Below are positions 34,115-47,249 of a DNA stretch of 64,000 nt, piece by piece (the stretch's first letter is position 1; each line of letters starts with the position of its first letter). Below the pieces are notes generated by a model. It did no database searches. It saw nothing but the letters and a program-made list of their open reading frames with translations, and had not been told where the DNA came from. The DNA comes from Sphingomonas elodea ATCC 31461 (GTDB taxonomy: Bacteria > Pseudomonadota > Alphaproteobacteria > Sphingomonadales > Sphingomonadaceae). A program made the translations under genes and the position numbers. The stretch covers positions 1-64,000 of the forward strand of contig NZ_AGFU01000006.1 in NCBI RefSeq assembly GCF_000226955.1. Direction: 5' to 3'.

Positions 34115-36149
34115 TGCTCACGCCCGCGCTGAGCCTGTGGCTGCACGCGCTGGCGGCCCTGCTGTTCGCGCTGCTGCCGCTGGCAGCGCTGCGCACCGGC
34201 GGCGACGCGCTGCCCCGCCGGGCGCTGGCCGGGGCGCTGGTCCTCACCGCGCTGGCAGCGCTCGCCATGGCGGGAATCGGGGCGGAGGCGATCGTCACGC
34301 GCGTCGTCGAGGCGCTGTGCACGCTCGGCTGGCTCGTCTTTCTGTTGCTGCTCCACCGCCGCGCCGGCGAACCGCGGCCGCCGCTGGCGCTCGGCACCGT
34401 ATACGGCGTGATTGCGCTGGTCACGCTGGCGGCACTGGCCGTCGATGGATTTGCGGGAACGCCCGGACCGGTGGCGGACGAGACCGCGTCGGTCGCACTG
34501 CTGCTGCACATGCTGGTGGCGGTGGGAGCGCTGGTGATGGTGCAGGCGCTCCATGCCGCGCTGGCGCAAAGCGCTGGGCCCGGCCTTCGCTGGACGGTGG
34601 CGGCGCTGGGCGGACTGTGGTTTGCCGAGTTCGCCGTGCGCACGCTCGCCTATCTGGGCGTGCCGATGGACGGGATGCTGCTCGTCGCCCACGGCGCCGC
34701 CTGGGTCTGCGTGGCCGCCGCCATGGGGCTGGGACTGCAGCGGCGCGGCGACTGGCGGGTGCGGATGTCGCGCACGGTCGCCTACCAGTCGCTCACCCTG
34801 GTCGCGGTGGGCGCCTATTTCGTGCTGCTCGCGCTGGCGACGAGCGCGCTGGCCACGCTGGGCGGGGCTCATGCCCGGCTGCTCCAGACCGCCTTCGTCT
34901 TCGGCGCCACCGCCGCCATCCTCGCGCTCGTCTCCAACGGGGCGCTGCGCGGCTGGGTGAAGGTGAAGCTCGCCAAGCACCTGTTCCGCCATCGCTATGA
35001 TTACCGCGCCGAGTGGCTTCGCTTCACCGAGACGCTGGGCGCCCCCGGCGCCGCGCCGCTCGACCAGCGGATCGTGCGCGCGCTGGCCGACCTTACCGAT
35101 TCGCCGTCCGGGCTGCTGCTGGTGGCCGAGGAGGGCGGACTGGTTCCCGGCGCGGGCTGGCATTGGGAGCGAACGGCGCTGCCGCAGCTGGGCGACGCGA
35201 CCCTTGCCGCCCATCTGGAGGCGACGGGCCGGATCCTCGAGGTCGATGCGGTTCGCCTGGGCCTTGCCGATGCGCGGGATGCCGCTGCGGTACCCGGCTG
35301 GATGTGCGACTCGCCCGCCGCCTGGGTGGTGGTGCCGCTCCTCCATCGCGGCGCGCTGGTCGGCGCGATCCTGCTCAGCCGCCCCGCCGTCGCGCGGCGG
35401 CTCGACTGGGAGGATTTCGACCTGCTCAAGGCCGCCGGCCGGCAGGTGGCAAGCTATCTCGCCGAGGCGCGGGCGCAGGAGGCGCTGGCCGAGGCGCAGC
35501 GCTTCGACGAGTTCAACCGCCGATTCGCCTTCCTTCTCCACGACATCAAGAATCTGGTCAGCCAGCTGGCACTCACCGCCCGCAATGCCGAGCGCCATGC
35601 CGACAACCCCGCTTTCCGCGCCGACATGATCGCGACGCTGCGCGATTCGTCGGACCGCCTGAATGCGCTGCTCGCGCGGCTGGGTCAGCATCATCGCGGT
35701 CGCAGCGAACCCGCCCGGCCGACGGCGCTGCTGCCGCTGCTGGAGCGCCTCGCCGCGCGCCATCCCGCGCAGGTGCGGCTGGCGCCCGCCGCCAAGGCCT
35801 GGGCAACGGCCCAGCCGGCCGCACTGGAGCAACTGCTCGCCCATCTCGTCCAGAACGCGATCGAGGCGAGCCCTGCCGATGCGCCGGTCACGCTCACGCT
35901 CGCCACCGATCCGGATCACGCCATCATCGACGTGCAAGACCAGGGCTGCGGCATGTCGCCCGGCTTCGTGCGCAACCGCTTGTTCAAGCCCTTCACCTCG
36001 TCCAAGCCCGGCGGCTTCGGGCTCGGCACCTTCGAGGCGCAGCAACTGGCGCAGGGCATGGGCGCCCGTATCGAGGTCGAATCGCGCGAAGGGCAGGGCA
36101 CCCGCTTCCGCATCCTGTTGCGCGCCGCCCCGGCGGTGGAGGCGGCGGC

Positions 36150-36153
<4 letters not shown>
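34111..36153 (+). CDS. prsK: PEP-CTERM system histidine kinase PrsK
   Basis: Sensor kinase of 680 residues that pairs with PrsR. About eight to ten N-terminal membrane helices (residues 5-280) are followed by a GAF-like region (SPSGLLLVAEEGGLVPGAGW). The kinase core has the phosphoacceptor FAFLLHDIKNLVSQL, with His at about residue 476, an N box (HLVQNAIEASP) and G boxes (DQGCGMSPGF, SSKPGGFGLGTFEA). This architecture is diagnostic of PrsK. Both ends overlap neighbours by ATGA, so sugar transferase, kinase and regulator form one operon. Confidence 0.95.
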
Positions 36154-37502
<1,349 letters not shown>

Positions 37503-37538
37503 ATGCGCTTGGCGAAACGCCATCGTGTGAGAAATCGA

Positions 37539-38192
37539 TCAGGTAAACGAGCAAGAGTAGTAAGCACCCCAAAGGTGTCGGCATCCCACCAGGTCTCCGC
37601 CGAAAAGCTTTGTCACCCGCTCCGGCGCGGCAAAACGACCTTTGGCGTCGAAGCCTTTCGCCAGCATCACGTCGCCGGTGGGATCATAGATGATGCCAGC
37701 CCAGTTATTGAGAAACCCCGCGGGGTTGAACGCTACGCGCAGCGGCGGACCTGGATCGGTCGTGAACGACACCCCGTCCTCCTCGCCTCTCCATTCTCCT
37801 GGGCCATGCTTGCGCGCCTTGGCAATGATTCGCTCATACCTGCTTTGGTTGAGCGCCAGCCTCGATAACGTGCCGACGACCCCTCCAAAACTGAGCAAGG
37901 GAAGGGAAAGAAGTAGCGTAGCGACAAGCATCGAGGGCGCAGCCAGAACAAGCATCGTGCGTTGAAGCAGCGAGCCCGCATCGCGTGCATTTCGGATCCC
38001 CCGGAACAACCAGAACATGGTGCCCGAAAGCGTGATCAGAAACGCGAACGGTATGCCGAACAAGAACAGCGCGAACAAGGTGCTCTCATCCCATGCACCG
38101 ACAACGCCGAACATGAAAGGAGCGGAGAGGACGATGAGGAAAAACAGCGCGACCGAACGGAAATAGGCGTGCACCGCGCGCTTATCTGTCAT
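37539..38192 (-). CDS. Hypothetical membrane protein, low GC
   Basis: Unrecognised protein of 217 residues. Three membrane helices are likely near the N-terminus (FRSVALFFLIVLSAPFMFGV, LFALFLFGIPFAFLITLSG, MLVLAAPSMLVATLLLSLPL). A soluble C-terminal part follows (SRYERIIAKARKHGPGEWRG, RVAFNPAGFLNNWAGIIYDP), with two cysteines near the end. Base composition is visibly lower in GC than both neighbours and the codon choice is looser, which suggests recent acquisition. No strong ribosome site precedes the ATG. Confidence 0.7.
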   Translation of the reverse strand: MTDKRAVHAYFRSVALFFLIVLSAPFMFGVVGAWDESTLFALFLFGIPFAFLITLSGTMFWLFRGIRNARDAGSLLQRTMLVLAAPSMLVATLLLSLPLLSFGGVVGTLSRLALNQSRYERIIAKARKHGPGEWRGEEDGVSFTTDPGPPLRVAFNPAGFLNNWAGIIYDPTGDVMLAKGFDAKGRFAAPERVTKLFGGDLVGCRHLWGAYYSCSFT

Positions 38193-38223
38193 ATTTTGTT
38201 CGTGGGAGCCCAGATCCGCATGA

Positions 38224-38901
38224 TCACTTCTTCTTCTCGGCCTGTACCGCCGCCTGCGGGTCCTTGGCGGGTGTGCCCTCGGCCGGCGTCGCCTGCTGGA
38301 CGTTCACCGAGACGTCGGCACCTTCGGCCGCGCCGTTGCTCTGCACGCCGGCATTGTCCGGAGCGGAGCCTGCCGCGGGGGCGGCCGGCAGCGGCAGGTT
38401 CGAGCCCTGCTTGTTGAGATAGAGGATCACGTCGGCGCGCAGCTGCGGGTCCGAGATGCCGGCGAAGGTCATCTTGGTGCCCGGTGCGAACTTGCGCGGG
38501 TTGGTGAGCCAGGCGTCCATCTTGTCGAGGTCCCAGTTGCCGCCCACGCCCTTCAGCGCGTCCGAGAAGGCGAAGCCGCCCTTGCCCTGCGCGATACCCT
38601 CGCCCAGCGTGGCATAGAGGTTCGGGCCGATGCCGTTGGCGCCGCCCTGCGTGATCGTGTGGCACGAGGCGCACTGCTTGAAGCCGCTCTCGCCCTTGGC
38701 GGCATCGCCCTTGGCGAGGCGCACCGCCAGCGGCTCGGCTGCCGCGGCACCGCCGGCGGCATCTTCTACTGCCTCGACGACATAGCCGGGGCGTTCGGGT
38801 TTCTCAGAGTGAAAGATCTTCGCGCTGACGATCGAAAGTCCAAGGGCCGCGATGCCGCCCGCCAGTGCCCAACCTGCGATCGTATTGAAGCGATCTTGCA
38901 T
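38224..38901 (-). CDS. Membrane-anchored class I cytochrome c
   Basis: Electron carrier of 225 residues like the CycM/c552 anchored cytochromes of alphaproteobacteria. An uncleaved N-terminal helix (IAGWALAGGIAALGLSIVSA) and an acidic/alanine linker precede one haem domain with CASCH (C77, C80, H81). A methionine in GTKMTFAGI is the likely axial ligand. The C-terminus carries a 50-residue Ala/Pro/Lys-rich tail ending in EKKK. Such proteins pass electrons from the bc1 complex to terminal oxidases. It is divergent from pheA. Confidence 0.93.
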   Translation of the reverse strand: MQDRFNTIAGWALAGGIAALGLSIVSAKIFHSEKPERPGYVVEAVEDAAGGAAAAEPLAVRLAKGDAAKGESGFKQCASCHTITQGGANGIGPNLYATLGEGIAQGKGGFAFSDALKGVGGNWDLDKMDAWLTNPRKFAPGTKMTFAGISDPQLRADVILYLNKQGSNLPLPAAPAAGSAPDNAGVQSNGAAEGADVSVNVQQATPAEGTPAKDPQAAVQAEKKK

Positions 38902-39003
38902 TCATCCGCTCCCGCCTGTGCTTTGGTGCATCTTTAGAGCGTCGCCGACGACAAAGGCAAGCGGACTTGCGGCGGAGTTCTACGGAGGCTAGCGCCGCCC
39001 CCC

Positions 39004-39894
39004 ATGGAGAATTTCGCCGCACCCGCCCGACCGATCGTCGCCCGCATGCTCGCGGAGGCCGAAGCGGCGCCGGCGCGGGCGGTCGCCTATCAGGGGGCGC
39101 CGGGGGCCAATTCGCATGTCGCGGTGCGCGAGGCCTTCCCCGAAGCGTTGCCGATGCCCTGCTTCTCGTTCGACGACGCGATCGATGCGGTGAAGGAAGG
39201 CCGTGCCGACCGGGCGATGATCCCGATCGAGAATTCGCTGCACGGGCGCGTCGCCGACATCCATTTCCTGCTGCCCGAATCCGGCCTGTCGATCATCGGC
39301 GAGCATTTTCTGGCGATCCGCCACACCCTGATGGGTACCGGCGTGCTCGACGGCGTGCGCGAGGCGATGAGCCATCCCCAGGCGCTCGGCCAGTGCCGCC
39401 ACTGGCTGAAGGCACACGGCATCGCGCAGGTCGCCTATCCCGATACCGCCGGCGCAGCGGCGATGGTGGCGGAGCTGAACGATCCCAAGGTGGCGGCGCT
39501 GGCGCCCGCGCATGCGGCCGAGCTCTACGGCCTCACCGTGCTGGCGAGCGACATCGCCGATGCCGCCCACAACATGACGCGCTTCGTGGTGCTGTCCCGC
39601 GAGGCGCCGGCAGTGACCGGCGAGGGGCCGTTCATGACCTCGCTGGTGTTCGAGGTGAAGAACATCCCCGCCGCGCTCTACAAGGCGCTGGGCGGCTTCG
39701 CGACCAACGGCGTCAACATGACCAAGCTGGAGAGCTACCAGCGCGAGGCGAGCTTCGCCGCGACGGAGTTCTATGCCGACATCGTCGGCAGCCCGGAGGA
39801 GGAAGCGGTGGCGCGGGCGCTGGACGAGCTGTGCTTCCATTCGAAATGGGTCCGGCTGCTCGGTACCTATCCCCAGGCGCGCCCGCGGCCCTGA
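39004..39894 (+). CDS. pheA: Prephenate dehydratase
   Basis: Converts prephenate to phenylpyruvate in phenylalanine synthesis. The 296-residue protein has [37 protein letters not shown] and the catalytic-site motif [15 protein letters not shown]-terminal ACT regulatory domain ([20 protein letters not shown], then NMTKLESYQ) binds phenylalanine for feedback inhibition. There is no fused chorismate mutase domain. Length is normal for the monofunctional form. Confidence 0.96.
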   Translation: MENFAAPARPIVARMLAEAEAAPARAVAYQGAPGANSHVAVREAFPEALPMPCFSFDDAIDAVKEGRADRAMIPIENSLHGRVADIHFLLPESGLSIIGEHFLAIRHTLMGTGVLDGVREAMSHPQALGQCRHWLKAHGIAQVAYPDTAGAAAMVAELNDPKVAALAPAHAAELYGLTVLASDIADAAHNMTRFVVLSREAPAVTGEGPFMTSLVFEVKNIPAALYKALGGFATNGVNMTKLESYQREASFAATEFYADIVGSPEEEAVARALDELCFHSKWVRLLGTYPQARPRP

Positions 39895-39955
39895 GCGTGG
39901 GGGGAGGGGGCTCCCGCCTCTGGCATCGGCACGGCAGGGTCCCCATCTCCTTGCC

Positions 39956-40954
39956 ATGACTGCTTATTCGCTGCTCGATCTGGTTCCCGTCGTTCAGGGC
40001 GGGACGATATCCCAAGCGCTCGTCAACGCGGCCGATCTCGCCGCCCATGCCGAACGGCTCGGCTTCCAGCGCTACTGGATGGCCGAGCATCACGGGATGG
40101 AGGGGATCGCCAGCGCCGCGACCGCGGTGGTGATCGGCCATGTCGGCCAGGCGACCAGCCGTATCCGCATCGGCGCCGGCGGCATCATGCTGCCCAACCA
40201 TTCGCCGCTGCAGGTGGCCGAGGCGTTCGGCACGCTCGATGCGCTGTTCCCCGGCCGGATCGACCTCGGCCTGGGCCGCGCCCCGGGATCGGACCAGCGG
40301 GTTTCCGCCGCGATCCGCCGCAACCTCGACAGCGACGGCAACGACTTCCCCCGCGACGTGATGGAGCTGCAAAGCTACTTCGCCGATGACGGCCGCACCG
40401 GCATCCGCGCGACTCCGGGCGCGGGCGCGGACGTGAAGTTGTGGATCCTCGGCTCCAGCACGTACGGCGCGCAGCTCGCCGCGGCGCTGGGGCTACCCTA
40501 TGCCTTCGCCTCGCATTTCGCGCCGGGGCTTATGGACGAGGCGATTGCCGTCTATCGACGCAATTTCCGTCCGTCCGAGGTGCTCGACAAGCCGCACGTG
40601 ATGCTCGGCTTCAACGTGTTCGCCGCCGATACCGACGCGGAGGCGGAACTGCTCGCCAGCTCGCAGCAGCAGGCCTTCGTCGCGATCCGCACCACCGGGC
40701 GCGGCATCCAGCTGCCGCCGCCGGTGCCGGGCTATCGCGAGAGCCTGGGCGCGCAGGGCAACGCGATGCTCGATCAGGTGCTGTCCGCCTCGGCGATCGG
40801 CGGTCCGGCCAAGGTGCGCCGCGAAATCGAGGCGTTCGTCGAACGCACCCAGGCCGACGAGCTGATGCTGACCAGCGCGATGTTCGATCACGAGGCTCGC
40901 AAGCGCAGCCTGACGATCGCCGCCGAAGCGATGCGCGCGGTGGAGCCGGCCTGA
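39956..40954 (+). CDS. LLM class flavin-dependent oxidoreductase (MsnO8-like)
   Basis: Luciferase-like monooxygenase of 332 residues. The TIM-barrel signatures are [54 protein letters not shown] and [16 protein letters not shown], typical of the MsnO8 subgroup that uses reduced FMN. The substrate cannot be predicted. The gene begins 61 bp after pheA in the same direction, at ATG 39956. Confidence 0.93.
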   Translation: MTAYSLLDLVPVVQGGTISQALVNAADLAAHAERLGFQRYWMAEHHGMEGIASAATAVVIGHVGQATSRIRIGAGGIMLPNHSPLQVAEAFGTLDALFPGRIDLGLGRAPGSDQRVSAAIRRNLDSDGNDFPRDVMELQSYFADDGRTGIRATPGAGADVKLWILGSSTYGAQLAAALGLPYAFASHFAPGLMDEAIAVYRRNFRPSEVLDKPHVMLGFNVFAADTDAEAELLASSQQQAFVAIRTTGRGIQLPPPVPGYRESLGAQGNAMLDQVLSASAIGGPAKVRREIEAFVERTQADELMLTSAMFDHEARKRSLTIAAEAMRAVEPA

Positions 40955-40957
40955 GCC

Positions 40958-42367
40958 TCAGCCGGCGGCGGGCAGGCGCAGGCGGACCAGCAGGCCGCCC
41001 AGGTCCTCGCTCTCTTCCAGGCTGACCGTGCCGCCATAGATTTCGGCGACGTCGCGGACGATCGCGAGGCCGAGCCCTGTGCCCGGCTTGCCGGTATCGA
41101 GCCGCACGCCGCGATCGAAGATGCGGATCCGGTCGGCCTCCGGGATGCCGACGCCGTCGTCCTCGACCATGATCTCGGCGAAGCCGGAATCGAGCTTCGC
41201 CGTCACGAACACGCTGCCGCCGCCATATTTCGCGGCGTTCTCGACCAGGTTACCGAGAATCTCGTCGAGATCCTGCCGCTCGATATGGGCGACCGCGTCC
41301 TTCACCCCGTCCACGTCGATGCGGACATTGGGGTAGAGCCGGGCGACCGCGCGCTCCACTGCCTCGATCGACGGCCACACCTCGGCGCGGCTGTGCGCGC
41401 TGCCACGGCGACCGACGGCGCGGGCGCGGGCGAGGTGATGGTCGATCTGCCGCCGCATCGTCCGCGCCTCGCGGATCACGGTATCGGGCAGGTCTTCCTG
41501 GCCCGCCGCGGCGGCGTTCATGATCACGCTGAGCGGGGTCTTGAGCGCATGGGCGAGGTTTCCGGCATGGCGCCGCGCCTCCTCGGCCTGGCGGTCATTA
41601 TGGTCGACCAGCGCGTTGAGTTCGTCGACCATCGGGCCCACCTCGGCCGGCAGCGGCCCGCCGACGCGCTTGGTGTGCCCGGCGCGGAGGCTGGCGATCT
41701 CGCGGCGCACCTTGCGCAAGGGGCGCAGGCCGTACCAGGTCTGCAGCGCCGCCATCGCGACAAGCCCCAGGCCGAGCAGCGCGAAGCTGCGCACCAGCGT
41801 GCGGCGCACGGTGGCGATCTGCGCATCGAGCACGTCGCGGCTCTCCGCCACCTGGAAGCGCCAGCGCACCGGCGAGCCGGGCAGCTTCAGGTCGCGCTCG
41901 GCAATGCGCAGCTTCTGGTCCTGGAACTGGTTGCTGTCGTAGAAATGGATCTCGCGATCGTTATGGACCGCATCCATCTTCAGCCGCCGGTCCCACAGCG
42001 AGCGCGAGTAGAAGGGTTCGTGCCCGTCGCCGCTGATCTGCCAATAGGCGCCCGAATTGGGTTCGAGGAAGCGCTGGTCCGCCAGCTCGCGGGTAAGCCG
42101 CACCTCGCCATTGCCGTCCAGCTCGGCGGAGACGATCATCGACGAGACCAGATAGTCGAGCTGGTCGTCGAAATTGCGGGTGATCGCGCTGGTCAGCACC
42201 CGGTCGAGCGCCAGCCCGCCGCCGACCAGCAACAGCAGGATCCAGGCGGTGGCGACCAGCAGCATGCGCCGGCTGACCGATCCGGTGACGCGCACCCGCC
42301 CGCGCGGCCGGCGCTCGCCTGCGCCGACCTCGCCGTCGAGGTCGCTCTGGATCGGCTCCGCCTCCAT
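40958..42367 (-). CDS. Sensor histidine kinase, PhoQ/EnvZ-like
   Basis: Inner-membrane kinase of 469 residues. An N-terminal Arg/Glu-rich segment is followed by TM1 (MLLVATAWILLLLVGGGLAL), a periplasmic sensor region of about 130 residues and TM2 (SFALLGLGLVAMAALQTWYG). A HAMP-like linker and the phosphoacceptor box NLAHALKTPLSVIM come next. The ATPase domain shows LGNLVENAAKYGG, VEDDGVGIPEADR and GKPGTGLGLAIVRDV. It is 8 bp downstream of its response regulator, in an operon headed by a PepSY protein. Confidence 0.94.
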   Translation of the reverse strand: MEAEPIQSDLDGEVGAGERRPRGRVRVTGSVSRRMLLVATAWILLLLVGGGLALDRVLTSAITRNFDDQLDYLVSSMIVSAELDGNGEVRLTRELADQRFLEPNSGAYWQISGDGHEPFYSRSLWDRRLKMDAVHNDREIHFYDSNQFQDQKLRIAERDLKLPGSPVRWRFQVAESRDVLDAQIATVRRTLVRSFALLGLGLVAMAALQTWYGLRPLRKVRREIASLRAGHTKRVGGPLPAEVGPMVDELNALVDHNDRQAEEARRHAGNLAHALKTPLSVIMNAAAAGQEDLPDTVIREARTMRRQIDHHLARARAVGRRGSAHSRAEVWPSIEAVERAVARLYPNVRIDVDGVKDAVAHIERQDLDEILGNLVENAAKYGGGSVFVTAKLDSGFAEIMVEDDGVGIPEADRIRIFDRGVRLDTGKPGTGLGLAIVRDVAEIYGGTVSLEESEDLGGLLVRLRLPAAG

Positions 42368-42374
42368 CTGGGGG

Positions 42375-43043
42375 TCAGCCGAAGTTGGCTTCGTCCAGGC
42401 TGTAGCCGAGACCGCGGATGGTGGTGATCACGTCGGCGCCCAGCTTCTTGCGGATGCGCGTCACGAACACTTCGATCGTGTTGGAATCGCGATCGAAATC
42501 CTGGTCGTAGATATGCTCGATCAGTTCGGTGCGGCTGACCACCTTGCCCTTGTGGTGGAGCAGGTAGCTGAGCAGCTTATATTCCTGCGCGGTGAGCTTC
42601 ACCGGCTCGCCGGCCTTGGTGACCTTGCCCGAGCGGGTGTCGAGCCGGATGTCGCCTGCGGTCAGCTCGGCCGAGGCGTTGCCCGAGGCACGGCGGATCA
42701 GCGCGCGCAGCCGGGCGATCAGCTCCTCGGTCTGGAACGGCTTGGCGACATAGTCGTCGGCGCCGGCATCGAGGCCCGCCACCTTGTCCGACCAGCTGTC
42801 GCGCGCGGTGAGCACCAGCACCGGGGTGGTCTTGCCTTCCTTGCGCCAGCGATCGAGCACCGTCAGCCCGTCGATCTCGGGGAGGCCGAGATCGAGGATG
42901 ATCGCGTCATATTGCTCGGTCGAACCGAGGAAATGCCCTTCCTCGCCGTCCGTCGCCAGATCGACGGCATAGCCGGCCCCCTCCAGCGCCGTGCGCAGCT
43001 GGATGCCGAGATTGGGTTCGTCCTCGACGATCAGAAGTCGCAT
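42375..43043 (-). CDS. OmpR/PhoP-family response regulator
   Basis: Two-component regulator of 222 residues. The receiver domain has MRLLIVEDEPNLGIQL, the acceptor aspartate in AIILDLGLPEIDGL, and the conserved lysine in DDYVAKPF. A C-terminal winged-helix domain (LTAQEYKLLSYLLHHKGKVV, SNTIEVFVTRIRKKLG, IRGLGYSL) binds promoters. It sits between the PepSY gene (30 bp upstream) and the cognate kinase. Confidence 0.96.
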   Translation of the reverse strand: MRLLIVEDEPNLGIQLRTALEGAGYAVDLATDGEEGHFLGSTEQYDAIILDLGLPEIDGLTVLDRWRKEGKTTPVLVLTARDSWSDKVAGLDAGADDYVAKPFQTEELIARLRALIRRASGNASAELTAGDIRLDTRSGKVTKAGEPVKLTAQEYKLLSYLLHHKGKVVSRTELIEHIYDQDFDRDSNTIEVFVTRIRKKLGADVITTIRGLGYSLDEANFG

Positions 43044-43073
43044 TCGCTGTTCCGTCCTTCTCTTGTGCTTCGC

Positions 43074-43418
43074 TCAATTGCCCACGCGGCGCAGGATCTG
43101 GCCGGTATGGCCGTCCACCTCGATCCAGATGACCGATCCATTGCGCAGGAATTTGAGGGTGTAAACGTCGTGCTCGGGATCATAGTCGAACCCGAGATAT
43201 TGCGCGCCGGGCATGCGGGGGATCACCCGCCGCTCGATCTCACGCGCAGGCAAATTCTGGCCACGAAGCCGCCGCTCGCGCGCCGCACGCTGGCCATCGT
43301 CCTGGGCGGCCGCGAAGGGGCGCGCCACGGCCGGGCTCGTGAGCGCGAGGCTCGCAAGACACGCGACCAGAACAGAGGGAACCAGCATTCGCATGGGCAT
43401 GGCATAGGGTCCGGGCAT
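43074..43418 (-). CDS. PepSY domain periplasmic protein
   Basis: Small exported protein of about 114 residues. The start at 43418 is preferred because CAGGGG lies 7 nt upstream; ATG 43394 would give a shorter signal peptide. After the signal (MLVPSVLVACLASLALTSPA) comes a basic linker and a PepSY domain with YDPEHDVYTLKFLRNGSVIW and IEVDGHTGQILRR. Its position ahead of the response regulator and kinase genes suggests it modulates the kinase's periplasmic sensor or is a target of the system (inference). Confidence 0.87.
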   Translation of the reverse strand: MPGPYAMPMRMLVPSVLVACLASLALTSPAVARPFAAAQDDGQRAARERRLRGQNLPAREIERRVIPRMPGAQYLGFDYDPEHDVYTLKFLRNGSVIWIEVDGHTGQILRRVGN

Positions 43419-43529
43419 TGAATAGCCCCTGAACATGGCCGCCAGCAGCGGCTCGGCAATTGTGGCATTGGTGCATCGCTTTCGTACCTACGCTTGCGGG
43501 GCCGCCCGCCGCCGCCTAGGTGCTGCACC

Positions 43530-45314
<1,785 letters not shown>

Positions 45315-45334
45315 GGAGCCTCGGGAGCCAAAGA

Positions 45335-45369
45335 AATGCCCGCCGGAACCGGTCCGGCGGGCATTCTTT
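45335..45369. terminator. Bidirectional terminator between uup and the PEP-CTERM gene
   Basis: A 13-bp perfect stem (45335-45347 with 45353-45365) around ACCGG, with AAGA on one side and CTTTC on the other. It lies between two convergent genes and can serve both strands. Confidence 0.85.
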
Positions 45370-45380
45370 CTCCAGAAGGC

Positions 45381-46007
45381 TCAGTGCGCCGCGAAGCGGA
45401 CCCGGATGGTCCGTCGTGCCGTCCGCAGCATGCCCCCGGCAAAGCCGAAGCCGGCGATCAGCATCGCCCAGTTCGCCGGTTCCGGTACGGCGGAAAATGC
45501 CGTTGCCGAGAAGCTGGTAAGCCCGCTGCCCTGCGTCGTCAGCGACACCGCGCCGGGCGTGTCGGTGAAGCCGGCTACGCGGAAGGTTCCCTTGGCGAGG
45601 ATTTTCAGGCCGCCGCCCGACCCGTCCGGCGTCACCGTCACCGAAGTGATGGAGGCGAGATCGAAGAAGATCGTCGAACCGATGTCGAAGAACGAGGCGA
45701 TCGGTCCGCTGGTGAAGGTCGGCAGGTCCTTGATCGTCCCGCAGGGGCCGATGCACGCGAGACCGGCGAACACACCCGAGGTTCCCAGAACGGAGAAGAG
45801 GGTACCGGGAATGCCGCCGTCATTTGCGGGACTCGCAGGCAACGAGAATTGATAGAAATCCAGACCGGTGGCGGCGTTCATCGTGGGTGCCCCGATCGGT
45901 CGAACGAAGCCGGTAAAATTGATCTGGCCGATCAGCGTGGCGGCCCCGGCCGGTGCTGCCACGCACGTCAACGCTGCCGCGGCAGCGAGCCTAGTTACGA
46001 TACGCAT
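45381..46007 (-). CDS. PEPxxWA-CTERM sorting-domain exported protein (2)
   Basis: Exported protein of 208 residues. Signal peptide MRIVTRLAAAAALTCVAAPA, then a beta-rich, Ser/Thr/Gly-rich body with a possible disulfide (GLACIGPCGT). The C-terminal sorting signal reads VPEPANWAMLIAGFGFAGGM followed by RTARR. It is not related in its body to the other PEP-CTERM protein at 31 kb, only in the tail. The ATG at 46007 is chosen; the frame to 46043 adds residues that disrupt the signal. Likely processed by an exosortase encoded elsewhere. Confidence 0.92.
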   Translation of the reverse strand: MRIVTRLAAAAALTCVAAPAGAATLIGQINFTGFVRPIGAPTMNAATGLDFYQFSLPASPANDGGIPGTLFSVLGTSGVFAGLACIGPCGTIKDLPTFTSGPIASFFDIGSTIFFDLASITSVTVTPDGSGGGLKILAKGTFRVAGFTDTPGAVSLTTQGSGLTSFSATAFSAVPEPANWAMLIAGFGFAGGMLRTARRTIRVRFAAH

Positions 46008-46390
46008 GTGCGGTACCTCTCCATCGAACGGTATTATTTTCACGCGACTCGATTTTTTCGCACTGCGTCCAAGTTAATCTTCCGTTAATGAGGAACAACA
46101 CACTTCATAGATGCATAACTCTACATATATGCATTGTGCGGCACGGGTGGTTGTGTGGGCGAACGCAGCGCATGCACGGCTGGTCGCCGAACAGGGGCCT
46201 GCCAGAATCTACAATTTCCTGCATTTTTTCGATTGCCCGCGCATCTGCCTGATGCGATTCGGTCGCAGCAGGGATGTGCGTGCGCACAACGGTTTTCGGG
46301 CGCTCGGGCCGCTGTCCCGTTTTGATACGCTGCAGCATGGCGCAGCGTCGGCCGCTGCATCCAAGTTTCTGATTTCGATGGCGTAACGAG
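46008..46390. other. Intergenic region, AT-rich part with an inverted repeat
   Basis: This 383-bp gap holds the promoter region of the PEP-CTERM gene (AT-rich around 46035-46095) and the dyad ATGCATA (46111-46117) / TATGCAT (46128-46134), a possible operator. Open frames here (for example 46111-46386, plus strand) show no signal, motif or ribosome site, so no gene is called. Confidence 0.5.
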
Positions 46391-47200
46391 CTAGAGGCGC
46401 TTGCCCTGACGGCCTGCCAGCTCGACGACATATTGCCAGGCGACCCGGCCCGAGCGGCTTCCGCGCCGGGTTGCCCACTGGATCGCTTCCTGCGGGTCGA
46501 AATCCAGCCCGTGCGCTTCCGCATAGCCGCGGACGATCGCGACATAGGTGTCTTGATCGACGACGTGGAAGCCCAGCGACAGGCCGAAGCGGTCGGCGAG
46601 GGCAAGGTCGTCGTCGATCGAATCGCGCGGATTGATCGCGCTCGCCTGCGCCTCCAGGTCGCGCGGCAACAGGTGGCGGCGATTGGAGGTGACGAGCAGG
46701 CGGCAATTGGCCGGCCGCGCCTCGGCGCCGCCCTCCAGCAGCGAGCGGAGCGCCCGCGCATCGGCGGCGGCGTCGAAGCCGAGATCGTCGATGAAGATCG
46801 CGAAGGGGCGATCGGTGGTGGCGAGCAGCGCGAACAGATCGGGCAGCGTCTCCAGATGGGTGGTCGCCGCCTCGACCAGCGCGAGCCTGCCGCCCTCGGC
46901 CTGCACCGCGCCCACTGCACCCTTCACCAGCGCCGACTTGCCGGTGCCGCGCGCACCCCACAGCAGCACGTCCTGCGCGGCATGGCCGGCGGAGAGGCGC
47001 TGGAGATTGGCGAGCAGCGCCGCCCGCTGCTTCTCCACCCCCTGCAGCAGGGCGAGCGGGGTCGGTGCGAAGGCGCGCGCGGGCACGATCTCGCGGCCGC
47101 GCCACACATAGGCGGGATGCGCCTCCACGTCGGCCGGCGGAGCAGGGGGCGGCGCCAGTCGTTCCAGCGCCTCGGCGATGCGGATCAGCGGATCGGTCAT
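46391..47200 (-). CDS. DUF815 AAA+ ATPase
   Basis: Cytosolic P-loop ATPase of 269 residues. Walker A is LLWGARGTGKSALVKGAV, the Walker B/sensor stretch FAIFIDDLGFD, and the sensor-1 region CRLLVTSNRRHLLPRD. The N-terminus (AYVWRGREIVPA) matches the DUF815 family. ATG 47200 (MTDPLIRIAEALERL) is chosen; an in-frame start at 47218 is less family-like. The biological role of DUF815 proteins is not known. The next gene upstream is the LOG protein. Confidence 0.92.
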   Translation of the reverse strand: MTDPLIRIAEALERLAPPPAPPADVEAHPAYVWRGREIVPARAFAPTPLALLQGVEKQRAALLANLQRLSAGHAAQDVLLWGARGTGKSALVKGAVGAVQAEGGRLALVEAATTHLETLPDLFALLATTDRPFAIFIDDLGFDAAADARALRSLLEGGAEARPANCRLLVTSNRRHLLPRDLEAQASAINPRDSIDDDLALADRFGLSLGFHVVDQDTYVAIVRGYAEAHGLDFDPQEAIQWATRRGSRSGRVAWQYVVELAGRQGKRL

Positions 47201-47249
47201 GGCGGCGCTATAGCGCAACGCTGCGCCGGCGCGAGCCTCCCGACGATGA

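Noticed and set aside
34039-36045. A 668-codon minus-strand frame opposite prsK.
   Set aside because: Gln/Arg/Gly/His-rich antisense translation; prsK on the other strand has complete kinase motifs and overlapping neighbours.
46111-46386. A 91-codon plus-strand frame in the gap after the second PEP-CTERM gene.
   Set aside because: No ribosome site, motif or signal; the start lies within an inverted repeat and the composition looks random.
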